NCBI GenBank assembly: GCA_049518775.1
Contig: JBEKRL010000066.1
Coordinates: 1-10,004 of the forward strand
Direction: 5' to 3'
Source of the DNA: Bog-877 sp049518775
GTDB taxonomy: Bacteria; Chloroflexota; Dormibacteria; Aeolococcales; Bog-877
Length of the DNA stretch: 10,004 nucleotides
The translations under genes were made by a program, and so were the position numbers. Under the pieces are notes generated by a model, which made no database searches, was not told the DNA's origin, and worked only from the letters and a program-made list of their open reading frames with translations. Shown here in pieces: positions 1 through 5,897 of the stretch. Numbering within the stretch: position 1 is the stretch's first letter; each line of letters begins with the position of its first letter.

Positions 1-772
1 CCACCGCCTGGCGGAGCGACTCCACGCGAGCCCGGTGGGCCCGCATCCGGTAACTCTCGCCGTCGATCTGCAGGACGGTGCTGCGATGCAGCAGGCGGTC
101 CAGCATGGCGGCGGCGATCATGGGATCCTGGAAGATCTGCCCCCAGCTGGCTACAGAGCGGTTCGAAGTCAGGCAGATGCTTCCCTTGAGATAGCGCTGG
201 GTGATCACCTGGAAGAGCGCCGAGGCACCCTCGGCCGCCAGCGGCAGGTAGCCCAGCTCATCAATCACCAAGAGGCGGGGGCCGGCATAGAAGCGCATGG
301 TGGTGGCCCAGCGCCCCTCCAGGGCGGCCCGGTGGCAGCGGGCCGCCAGGTCGGCGGCGGTGGTGTAGTAGACCCGGTGCCCAGACTCCGCAGCCAGCCG
401 GGCCAGACACACCGCCAGCATGGTCTTGCCCACCCCGGGCGGTCCGATCAGGAGGACGTTGGCGGCCTCGTCGATGAACCTCAGGGTGGCCAGCTCCTGG
501 ACCAGCTGCCGGTCCACGGCCGGCTGAGCATCGAAGTCGAAGTCCTCGAGCCGCCAGGGGGCGGGAAGGGAGGCGAAGCGCAGACGACCCTCCCGGCGCC
601 GGGCCTCGGCAGACTCTACCTCCACCCGGAACAAATCCTCCAGGAGCGCGGTGAGGCTGAGCTTCTTCTGCTGGGCCCGCTCCAGATGGCCGGGCAGCGC
701 CTCAGCAATGGCCGGCAGACGCAGGTAGGCAAGGTGGGAGCGCAGTTGCTGGTAGAGGCTCGACTCGCTCAT
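1..772 (-). CDS. istB: IstB-like ATPase, IS21 transposition helper (3' end beyond the window)
   Basis: This is the AAA+ ATPase that assists the IstA transposase in target selection and strand transfer. The frame stays open from the ATG at 772 to the window edge, giving 257 residues. Family members are about 250-265 residues, so only a few codons are likely missing. Visible motifs in order: an N-terminal helical region (1-95), Walker A GPPGVGKT (110-117), Walker B LLVIDELGYL (167-176), sensor-1 LTSNR (201-205) and the conserved DRLLHRS (225-231) near the C-terminus. Its ATG overlaps the istA stop as ATGA, which implies translational coupling. No frameshift or loss of catalytic residues is seen. 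A long open frame on the opposite strand (35-799) is only its antisense shadow. Confidence 0.93.
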   Translation of the reverse strand, partial: MSESSLYQQLRSHLAYLRLPAIAEALPGHLERAQQKKLSLTALLEDLFRVEVESAEARRREGRLRFASLPAPWRLEDFDFDAQPAVDRQLVQELATLRFIDEAANVLLIGPPGVGKTMLAVCLARLAAESGHRVYYTTAADLAARCHRAALEGRWATTMRFYAGPRLLVIDELGYLPLAAEGASALFQVITQRYLKGSICLTSNRSVASWGQIFQDPMIAAAMLDRLLHRSTVLQIDGESYRMRAHRARVESLRQAV

Positions 773-2055
773 CGCGCCACCCTGGCGAACTCGGCGTAGC
801 GCTCCAGGTCCACAGCCGCCTCCGACGGCCCGACCCCGATCAGCTCCGCCGCGGCGGCTTTGGCAGCCTCGCCCGGCGGCCGGTTGACCTTGCGGTCGCA
901 GCGCAGCGCCGTGCTGAACGCCTGCAAGACCGCCTGCTCCAGGGCCGCCCGCTGCTCCGGTGCTCTGGCCACCGCGTGTGCCCCACTGGGCAGCAGCCGG
1001 TGCCGGGCCACCACCGCTCCACTCATGGCCACGATCTCCAGCTGGCCGCTCCCGAGCCGGAGCCACACCTGGACCATGGCCCCCTCCATCCCGGGCAGCA
1101 CCGCGTACTGGTTGCCCCGGAAGGCCACCAGGCTGCTGGAGCCCACCCTGCGGGTCACCTCCACGACCGCCGGATACGGCTGGGGCGGCAGCGCCAGCAG
1201 CGGCTCAGCCGCCGCCATCGTCGCCACCGTGCCCCCGGGCCGCGGCCGCTGGTCGCCGTGCTCCGCGCAGAACCGGTCGTACTCGGCCTGGGCCTGCTCC
1301 ATCGTGCTCACCTCGGCGTGCCGCCACCAGCGCTGGGTGCTGAAGTGGATCTGCTTCTCCACCACCCCCTTGCGTTGGCCCCGCCGGGGCGGGCAGACCG
1401 CTAGCTCCACCCCGTAGTACTTGGCCACCTGCGCCCAACTTGCTCGCAGCTTCCCGGTCTCCGGGTCCACCACCGTCGCCATCCGATCGAAGCGCCACTT
1501 CCTCGCGGTCCCTCCCAGCCGGCGCACAACCCCGTCCACCCCCTCTGCCAGATGGGCCTGGTCCTCCGCCTCCACGAACACACCGCGCGCCCTGCCCGAG
1601 TGCGACAGCGTCCCCACCAAGAGATGCGCCATCCCACCCCAGGGCGCCTTGGGCAGCTCATTCCAATCCCACTGGATCTCTTCCCCAGGCGGGTGCTCGA
1701 TCTCGATGGTCGGCTGCGGCCGACCCCTGCCACAGCCCTCGCACCGTGGCCGCAGCCCCCGCATCCGCAGCTGCCGGTTGAAGGTCACGTAGCTCTGCTC
1801 GTATCCCAGCTTGCGCACCTCATCCAGCAGCGCCGTGGACCAGAGGTGGGGGTCCTCCTGCAGCCGGGCAGCCACGTACTTCTCGTACCTGGCGAACGGG
1901 TCCTCCTTCCGCTTCCTCTCCCCAGGCTGCGCCTCGCCCTGCAGGTACCGCCTGCCCGTGTTCCGGCTCCGACCCAGGTGCCGCGCGATGCTGGCGATCG
2001 TCCAGCCTCGCTTCCGCAACGCCCAAACTTCCACGACTTCCTCCTGTGTCAGCAT
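769..2055 (-). CDS. istA: IS21-family transposase IstA
   Basis: This DDE-type transposase cuts and joins the element ends. The first recognisable residues, MLTQEEVVEVWALRKRG, open an N-terminal helix-turn-helix (about residues 1-40, ending GRSRNTGRRYL). An integrase core follows with the likely triad D130 (in QWDWNEL), D190 (in WRFDRM) and E233 (in GVVEKQIH). A C-terminal beta-rich part includes FRGNQYAVLPG. I chose the ATG at 2055, giving 428 residues, because GAGGAG sits 8 nt upstream and family members begin with this sequence. A TTG at 2088 would add 11 residues but has no ribosome binding site. The stop codon overlaps the istB start. Length is ordinary for IstA and nothing looks broken. 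Confidence 0.93.
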   Translation of the reverse strand: MLTQEEVVEVWALRKRGWTIASIARHLGRSRNTGRRYLQGEAQPGERKRKEDPFARYEKYVAARLQEDPHLWSTALLDEVRKLGYEQSYVTFNRQLRMRGLRPRCEGCGRGRPQPTIEIEHPPGEEIQWDWNELPKAPWGGMAHLLVGTLSHSGRARGVFVEAEDQAHLAEGVDGVVRRLGGTARKWRFDRMATVVDPETGKLRASWAQVAKYYGVELAVCPPRRGQRKGVVEKQIHFSTQRWWRHAEVSTMEQAQAEYDRFCAEHGDQRPRPGGTVATMAAAEPLLALPPQPYPAVVEVTRRVGSSSLVAFRGNQYAVLPGMEGAMVQVWLRLGSGQLEIVAMSGAVVARHRLLPSGAHAVARAPEQRAALEQAVLQAFSTALRCDRKVNRPPGEAAKAAAAELIGVGPSEAAVDLERYAEFARVAR

Positions 2056-2159
2056 TGGGGGGGACTCCTCGCTCTGACGGGCCTTCAACTGCCGTCAGCT
2101 TGCGGGGAGTCCTTCCCTGTCTTCAGACCTTCGGAAGCCGTCCTCGGCGCCTACCTCGC

Positions 2160-2195
2160 CTGGTCAGTTTCAGTGATCATCTCTGGTCAGTTTCA
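2160..2195. repeat. IS21 terminal direct repeats, two 13-bp copies
   Basis: CTGGTCAGTTTCA occurs at 2160-2172 and again at 2183-2195, a spacing of 23 bp. The outer copy lies 13 bp inside the proposed IS edge. IS21 relatives carry such multiple repeats at their ends, and these are presumed transposase binding sites. The match between copies is exact. Their role is inferred from the family. Confidence 0.75.
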
Positions 2196-2208
2196 ACGAC
2201 CACCGTCA

Positions 2209-2357
2209 GGTGTCGGCACCGCGCTGGGGACGGCAGTCCGGTGGCCTGAAAGCGGGGTCGGTTGCACCGTCTGCCCTCCAGAGCAGCCGGCCAGCAACGT
2301 GGCTGACAACACGAATGCTCCCGACACCACGACGGCTCTGTGGTTCCCCCAAGGCAT
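2209..2357 (-). pseudogene. Lipoprotein gene, 5' fragment truncated by the IS21 insertion
   Basis: Reading leftward from the ATG at 2357 gives a textbook bacterial lipoprotein leader: basic residues (H6, R7), a hydrophobic core (about 8-20) and the lipobox LLAG-C with C25. It is followed by the Gly/Ser/Pro-rich start of a mature protein (SGGQTVQPTPLSGHRTAVP). Native sequence runs to about residue 50 (VPTP). The frame then enters the IS terminus and stops at 2195-2193 after DGGR. The start is bounded upstream by an in-frame TGA at 2372-2370. No Shine-Dalgarno is evident, but TGAGACAAT lies 6 nt before the ATG, so the mRNA may have been leaderless. The missing body should lie beyond the IS, outside the window. 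The fold cannot be named. The leader resembles that of the lipoprotein at 5898. Confidence 0.65.
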
Positions 2358-2363
2358 TGCCGG

Positions 2364-2372
2364 ATTGTCTCA
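2364..2372 (-). promoter_or_regulatory. Extended -10 element of the truncated lipoprotein gene
   Basis: On the minus strand TGA-GACAAT (TG, one base, then a -10-like hexamer) ends exactly 6 nt before the ATG at 2357. Transcription would then start at or next to the start codon. The same layout precedes the lipoprotein gene at 5898. No convincing -35 is seen. This is inference from sequence only. Confidence 0.4.
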
Positions 2373-2464
2373 CCGTCGGTCGCCGGGCGCCCTTCCGCCC
2401 CAGCCCCCTGCGGCTACCTAACGCTTCGCGGGCGGCCCCCAACGCTCACTGCTTGACCGGCGGC

Positions 2465-2477
2465 GTCTGCGCCAGAC
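2465..2477. terminator. Short stem-loop after the regulator remnant (weak terminator candidate)
   Basis: GTCTG-CGC-CAGAC forms a 5-bp stem with a 3-nt loop, directly after the TAA (2480-2478) of the minus-strand remnant. There is no T-tract on either strand, so if it terminates at all it is weak. Confidence 0.25.
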
Positions 2478-2828
2478 TTATCGTTGGACCCGGGCAGGAG
2501 GATGGTGTCGAGGAGTCGACGTCTGCGGCCTCGCCCGGCGGCCGGCTTGACGGGGCTGGAGGAAGGTGGCCGCGTCGCGGAGCAGATCGCCGAACTCGGC
2601 GTCGGTGAGCCACGTTCCCGCTATGCGGTGGGCGACGCTGTCGCGGCCCAGGTGGGGCTTGCCTCGGGCAAGGTGGTGATCGAAGTCACCGAGCAGGCCG
2701 GCGACGAGGGCCGTAAGCGCCTGGTGGTGTTCGTCGGGGCTCATAGCCGCGGCTTCGGCCGGGCCAAGTTGCGCGGCTGCCGGACGGAGGAGGTCGGCGC
2801 GCAGAATTGCGCGCAGCTCCCACTCTTG
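2478..2828 (-). pseudogene. Probable remnant of an ArsR-like winged-helix regulator (C-terminal part)
   Basis: The minus frame from just after the TAG at 2831-2829 to the TAA at 2478 encodes a sequence resembling the C-terminal half of actinobacterial ArsR-type regulators. The resembling stretch is an amphipathic LVAGLLGDFDHHLARG segment, then RDSVAHRIAGTWLTDAEF and LLRDAATFLQPR. An ATG at 2744 would give 88 residues. The N-terminal DNA-binding domain expected for such a protein is absent, and the upstream frame is closed by the TAG. The tail (residues 70-88) is Arg/Pro-rich and degenerate. I read it as a decayed fragment, although expression as a small protein from 2744 is possible. The resemblance is from memory of the family and is moderate. 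It lies 120 nt upstream of the truncated lipoprotein on the same strand. Confidence 0.4.
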
Positions 2829-2869
2829 CTAACATTCCCACACATAGGATCAGTACGCGGAGGATGTGG

Positions 2870-3220
2870 ATGGCCGAGTTGGTGATCGAGGGCGACGAGC
2901 TGGTGGTGCGCCTGCGGGCGGTGGAGAAGGTCGAGGCGGTCCACGGCGAGGTGCGGGTCCCGGCTGCGGCGGTGCGAAGTGTTGAGGTGCTGGAGAAGGC
3001 GCTTGCGGCCGTGCACGGGCTGCGCGCCCCGGGTATGGCGGTGCCGGGGATGGCCGCCGTCGGGACCTTCTATGGCAAGGGCGTGAAGACGTTCGCGGTG
3101 GTCCATCACGACATGCCCCGCGGCGTCCGGGTGAGCCTGGAGGGAGCGGACTACGACCAGCTGATCGTTGGCTGCGAGGATCCCGAAGCGGTGGCAGCGG
3201 CGCTCGGCAGCACCCGTTGA
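2870..3220 (+). CDS. Small conserved protein, PH-like family of unknown function
   Basis: The 116-residue soluble protein has no signal peptide or membrane segment. It matches a recurrent actinobacterial family: an opening LVIEGDELVVRLRAVEKVEAVHGEVRVP, then AVRSVEVLE, a HGLRAPGMAVPGMAAVGTFYGKGVKTFAVVHH block, GVRVSLEGADYDQLIV and a DPEAVAAAL ending. The alternating short strands and the terminal helix suggest a pleckstrin-homology-like beta barrel, a fold I infer rather than see. GGAGG at 2859-2863 decides the start: it sits 6 nt before the ATG at 2870 but abuts the ATG at 2864. The gene diverges from the regulator remnant. TTGCGC at 2807 and TAACAT at 2830, 17 bp apart, could be a weak promoter. 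Ligand and partner are unknown. Confidence 0.75.
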   Translation: MAELVIEGDELVVRLRAVEKVEAVHGEVRVPAAAVRSVEVLEKALAAVHGLRAPGMAVPGMAAVGTFYGKGVKTFAVVHHDMPRGVRVSLEGADYDQLIVGCEDPEAVAAALGSTR

Positions 3221-3526
3221 GGTCCAGGCGGCCGCCCCTACTCCCGTCCTCGTCGTGACGGCTGGCGTCGGACCGTTCTACCTGATCGCCTCGACCGGGC
3301 TTGGCAGGCTGCCGTCAGGGTCGGAGCGTGACCTCGGAGTGGACTTCAGCGCGGTCGGGAGGGGCAGCTCCTGAGCGCCGGGCGGCGTGCTGCGCCAGCG
3401 CACCGACGCCCATCTCGGGGATGGAGCCGGAAGGGCTCGATCGGTAGTCCTCTGTCCGCGCCTCCTGGGCTGGGGCCTGTCCTCCTCGACGGCCACCGGC
3501 CTCCCGGTGCGCTCTGCCTGCTGGAG
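3221..3526. other. Intergenic region without a supportable gene
   Basis: This stretch separates the converging small PH-like gene and mgsA. Short frames exist on both strands (for example 3278-3496 minus). Their products are Arg/Pro/Ser-rich without family motifs or ribosome binding sites, as expected of noncoding GC-rich DNA. The one structured site is the stem-loop at 3494-3509. Confidence 0.5.
3494..3509 (-). terminator. Stem-loop downstream of mgsA, possible terminator
   Basis: CACCGG-CCTC-CCGGTG is a perfect 6-bp stem with a 4-nt loop. It lies 17 nt beyond the mgsA stop on the strand that would terminate it. No T-tract follows, so intrinsic termination would be imperfect. Confidence 0.4.
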
Positions 3527-4000
3527 TCAGTCGCTGGGCGCCGGCTCGGAACTCTCCGAGATCGGCCCACTGAGCCGACGATTGCGTCTGATGCTGGCCC
3601 TCACGCTCGCCTTCTCCCAGAGCAACTCAGAGCCCATGAGGATGTCAGCGGTGGCGATGTTGGTGGCCAGGGGCACGTCATGAACGTTGCAGATACGCAA
3701 CAGGGTCTGGATGTCGGGATCGTGAGGGTGCTTGCCCAGGGGGTCAACGATGAAGATCACCGCGTCCACCTCGCCCTCCACCACGCGGGACGCCATCTGG
3801 GCGTCACCTCCGAGAGGCCCTGACTTGAGACAGTGAACGTCGAGGCCGACCTTGTCGTGGAGAAGATGGCCGGTCGTACTGGTGGCCAGGAGATAGCAGG
3901 CCTTGAGCCGCCCGCGATTGTAGGTGGCAAATGCGACCACATCGGCCTTCTTTCCGTCGTGGGCGATGATGGCGACGTGGGGGCGCGGTGCTTGAGCCAA
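3527..4000 (-). CDS. mgsA: Methylglyoxal synthase
   Basis: The enzyme converts dihydroxyacetone phosphate to methylglyoxal and phosphate in the cytoplasm, opening a bypass of lower glycolysis. Numbered from the chosen TTG, family motifs appear in order: AHDGKK with H14, D15 and K18; ATSTTG (39-44); SGPLGGDAQ with catalytic D66; FIVDPL; PHDPDI with H93 and D96; and ATNIATADIL. These correspond to E. coli H19, D20, K23, D71, H98 and D101. The TTG at 4000 is preferred because AAGGAGG lies 8 nt upstream and the 157-residue product is close to the E. coli length of 152. A TTG at 4081 would add 27 residues but has no ribosome binding site. It diverges from the phosphofructokinase gene. The C-terminal SESSEPAPSD tail is nonconserved. 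Confidence 0.93.
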   Translation of the reverse strand: MAQAPRPHVAIIAHDGKKADVVAFATYNRGRLKACYLLATSTTGHLLHDKVGLDVHCLKSGPLGGDAQMASRVVEGEVDAVIFIVDPLGKHPHDPDIQTLLRICNVHDVPLATNIATADILMGSELLWEKASVRASIRRNRRLSGPISESSEPAPSD

Positions 4001-4472
4001 GAAGCCTACCTCCTTGAAGTTGGGGCGCCGCCCTGGTGGATCCAGACTGGGCTCCCCTGCGACCGAGGACCCCGTGACCAAGAATACCGTGCCCTGCCCA
4101 AGGAGGAGCCGGACGCGGCTGCCTTCGCTTGGCTCTGGGGCCCCGCTGGTGCCGCGGGTCGCCGATGCCGGGCGTCAGGGGGTCCAGCACCTTGCGGCCG
4201 CCCAACGGCCGCTCCCCAAGAGGCTGTGGGCCTTGGTCCGCGTCGGAGCAGATACGGGTCACCTGGCCCCCGCGGGTCTGCCGGAACACGGCGCCCGGGA
4301 CCCGATCGTTTCGCCGCCGGGGCTCTGCCAAGCGGGCTGGGAATCTCCCCCAGCGCCTCGGCGACATCCCGGGTCCGGTCGAGTGTCGAGGGTCGGGAAG
4401 CTGCGCTACGCTGGGATGAGTCGCACCCGCTATGCTCGAAGGAGCATCCGGTTTACAAGAGAGGATGGGCCT
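4001..4472. other. Divergent regulatory region between mgsA and the phosphofructokinase gene
   Basis: No gene is supportable here. The phosphofructokinase frame stays open upstream to about 4014, and an in-frame ATG lies at 4416. That upstream protein sequence has no family resemblance, and no ribosome binding site precedes it. Useful signals are the mgsA ribosome binding site at 4009-4015 (minus), the palindrome at 4432-4447 and the GAGAGGA before the GTG at 4473. Confidence 0.5.
4404..4447 (+). promoter_or_regulatory. Palindrome and 9-mer repeats upstream of the phosphofructokinase gene
   Basis: ATGCTC-GAAG-GAGCAT (4432-4447) is a perfect inverted repeat ending 25 nt before the GTG start. 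A 9-mer, CGCTACGCT (4404-4412), recurs as CGCTATGCT (4428-4436) one base different and 24 bp away, the second copy overlapping the palindrome. TATGCT at 4431-4436 could be a -10 box, although no good -35 is present. This could be an operator or an mRNA hairpin; the role is inferred. Confidence 0.35.
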
Positions 4473-5507
4473 GTGCAGATTGGGATCCTGACTGGTGGAG
4501 GAGATGCACCGGGGCTGAATGCGGCCATCCGGGGAGTGGCACGCAGCGCTTTCGCCGCCGGGGCCGACGTGCTGGGGGTGCGGAACGGGTGGGCAGGCCT
4601 GCTCGAGGTCGGCGACGCCAGCCCGCTGCGCCCTGCAGACGTGTCGGGGATCCTGACGCGGGGGGGCACGATCCTGGGTACCTCGCGGGCCAACCCCCTG
4701 GCAGAAGACGGTGCGATGGAAGTCGTCGCTACCAATCTCGGCCGCCTTGGCATCGATGCGCTGGTGGCGATGGGGGGGGATGACACGCTGTCAGTGGCCG
4801 CGGCACTGGCGGAGCGTGGACTGCCTGTGGTCGGTGTCCCCAAGACGGTGGACAACGACCTCCAGGTCACCGAGTACTGCATCGGGTTCGACACGGCGGT
4901 CTCCGTGGTCACCGAGGCGGTGGACCGGCTTCACTCCACCGCTGCCTCGCATCACCGGGTGATGGTGGTCGAGGCGATGGGCCGCGAGGCCGGGTGGGTG
5001 ACGCTCATGGGGGGCCTCGCCGGAGGGGCCGACATGATCGTCATTCCCGAATTCGCCGTCAACTTGGAGGAGGTCATCGACCACCTTCACCAGCGCCGCC
5101 GGCAAGGCAAGACCTTCAGCATCATCGCGGTCTCAGAGGGGGCGGAGGTGGCCGGCCTACCCACTCCGTCCGCCGGTGGGGAGCCTGTCGACGCCTTCGG
5201 GCACGTCCAGCTGAGCCGCCGCGGGATCGGAGAGCGCCTCGGCCGTCAGTTGGAGGACGTGACCGGCTTCGAGACCAGGGTCACGGTCCTGGGGCACACC
5301 CAAAGGGGTGGCACGCCGACCGCATACGATCGGATCTGGGCGACTCGGGTCGGCGTGGCCGCCTACGAGCTGGTGAGGGACGGGCGCTTCGGCGCGATTC
5401 CCGTCAAGCGTGGCGACAGAGTGGAGACCGCCCGGCTGTCCGAGGTGATCACCGAACCGCGCCTGGTGCCGGAGGACCTGTACCGCCTGGCCCAGATCTT
5501 CTACTAA
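4473..5507 (+). CDS. 6-phosphofructokinase, group III; residues predict pyrophosphate dependence
   Basis: The protein phosphorylates fructose 6-phosphate to fructose 1,6-bisphosphate in glycolysis. The 344-residue product starts MQIGILTGGGDAPGLNAAIRG, the family N-terminus. Numbering coincides with E. coli PfkA over the active site: R72, GGDD 101-104, PKTVDND 123-129 with catalytic D127 and D129, MGR 169-171 and E222. LGHTQRGGTP follows at 273-282 after a family-typical insertion. ATP enzymes have Gly at 104. Asp at 104 together with Lys at 124 is the known signature of pyrophosphate-dependent forms, which are reversible. The GTG start has GAGAGGA ending 7 nt upstream, and family alignment supports it over the ATG at 4416. 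A run of eight G crosses codons 100-103. Donor specificity is prediction; the family is certain. Confidence 0.95.
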   Translation: MQIGILTGGGDAPGLNAAIRGVARSAFAAGADVLGVRNGWAGLLEVGDASPLRPADVSGILTRGGTILGTSRANPLAEDGAMEVVATNLGRLGIDALVAMGGDDTLSVAAALAERGLPVVGVPKTVDNDLQVTEYCIGFDTAVSVVTEAVDRLHSTAASHHRVMVVEAMGREAGWVTLMGGLAGGADMIVIPEFAVNLEEVIDHLHQRRRQGKTFSIIAVSEGAEVAGLPTPSAGGEPVDAFGHVQLSRRGIGERLGRQLEDVTGFETRVTVLGHTQRGGTPTAYDRIWATRVGVAAYELVRDGRFGAIPVKRGDRVETARLSEVITEPRLVPEDLYRLAQIFY

Positions 5508-5517
5508 GCCGGCCCTG

Positions 5518-5541
5518 GCGCCCGGCCGCGCCGGCGGGCGC
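5518..5541 (+). terminator. GC-rich stem-loop after the phosphofructokinase gene
   Basis: GCGCCCG (5518-5524) pairs with CGGGCGC (5535-5541) across a 10-nt loop, beginning 10 nt after the stop codon. No T-tract follows. It is a plausible but weak intrinsic terminator. Confidence 0.35.
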
Positions 5542-5781
5542 TGCGCTGTGCGGATCGATCTCCCGGGACCACTCGGCCGGATGCCGGCGCCAAGGGTGGT
5601 GTCGGTACGCCGCCCGGATGCCAGCTGAGCTCCGGCCGAGCCGTCGGGCGCGGCCAGCTGTGACCCCGGCCGCACAGCGCCGGGCCCGAATCCTCGCCCA
5701 GCAGGAGGCCGCAGGTCCGAACCACTTCTCCTGGCACTCGGATCGCACCCTGGCGGTAAGAAAACTCGATAGGTGCGGCCA

Positions 5782-5799
5782 GGCACCGAGGTCGGTGCC
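5782..5799. promoter_or_regulatory. 18-bp inverted repeat, operator-like
   Basis: GGCACCGAGGTCGGTGCC has two perfect 8-bp arms around a 2-bp centre, too tight for a good hairpin and so more like a dimer binding site. It lies about 80 bp upstream of the promoter-like element of the lipoprotein gene at 5898. No regulator binding it can be named. Confidence 0.3.
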
Positions 5800-5879
5800 C
5801 ATCGGAGGGCAGCGGGTCCCTCGAAAGGCTCTGAATGTTCCCCCGCTGGCGGCGGACCGGTGCGCCAACCTTGGGCCGG

Positions 5880-5888
5880 TGTGATAAT
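5880..5888 (+). promoter_or_regulatory. Extended -10 element, probable leaderless promoter
   Basis: TGT-GATAAT (TG, one base, then a near-consensus -10 hexamer) is followed by 6 nt and then the codons GTG ATG (5895-5900). Transcription would begin at or within a base or two of the start codon, as in the many leaderless actinobacterial mRNAs. The absence of any Shine-Dalgarno before the gene agrees. No clear -35 is present. Confidence 0.5.
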
Positions 5889-5897
5889 CCCCTGGTG

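Larger units (their letters stand above)
1..2208 (-). mobile_element. IS21-family insertion sequence, incomplete (istB-side end lies outside the window)
   Basis: The element holds the two-gene istA/istB module that defines the IS21 family, transcribed right to left. The terminus on the istA side is visible. On the minus strand it begins TGACGGTGG and contains two copies of the 13-mer TGAAACTGACCAG, matching the multiple terminal repeats of this family. I place the outer edge at 2208, because a TG dinucleotide starts there and because it is exactly where a lipoprotein reading frame stops making sense. The other terminus and the target duplication lie before position 1. Both genes have intact catalytic motifs in the visible part, so the copy could still be active. 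Family assignment is firm; the edge is good to a few bases. Confidence 0.9.
5508..5894. other. Intergenic region with two inverted repeats, no supportable gene
   Basis: The only sizeable plus frame with an ATG (5619-5884) encodes an Arg/Ala-rich product with no family motif or ribosome binding site. The minus frames are likewise unconvincing. The region contains the stem-loop at 5518-5541, the 18-bp palindrome at 5782-5799 and the promoter-like element at 5880-5888. Confidence 0.5.

Noticed and set aside
35..799. Long plus-strand open frame opposite istB
   Set aside because: It is the antisense of a clear IstB with Walker motifs, and its product is Gly/Gln/Arg-rich with no family pattern.
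2415..2490. Integron attC-like site: ACCTAAC or GTCCAAC with GTTGGAC-type ends and an inner hairpin
   Set aside because: The outer 7-mers fit the RYYYAAC/GTTRRRY consensus only loosely and pair poorly. The inner L-type arms are not complementary, and no integrase or cassette is present. The CCAACG...CGTTGG match includes the end of the regulator remnant.
866..2545. Exact 18-mer GCCTCGCCCGGCGGCCGG at 866-883 and 2528-2545
   Set aside because: It is very GC-rich and low in complexity. One copy lies inside istA coding sequence and the other in the regulator remnant, and flanking similarity is limited. Convergent composition is the simplest explanation.
4416..4472. Earlier ATG start for the phosphofructokinase
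   Set aside because: No ribosome binding site precedes it. The extra 19 residues have no family counterpart, while the GTG at 4473 has GAGAGGA and begins exactly at the conserved N-terminus.
5619..5884. Possible 88-codon plus-strand gene between the phosphofructokinase and lipoprotein genes
   Set aside because: It has no ribosome binding site, an Arg/Ala-rich product without motifs, and it overlaps the palindrome and leaderless promoter.
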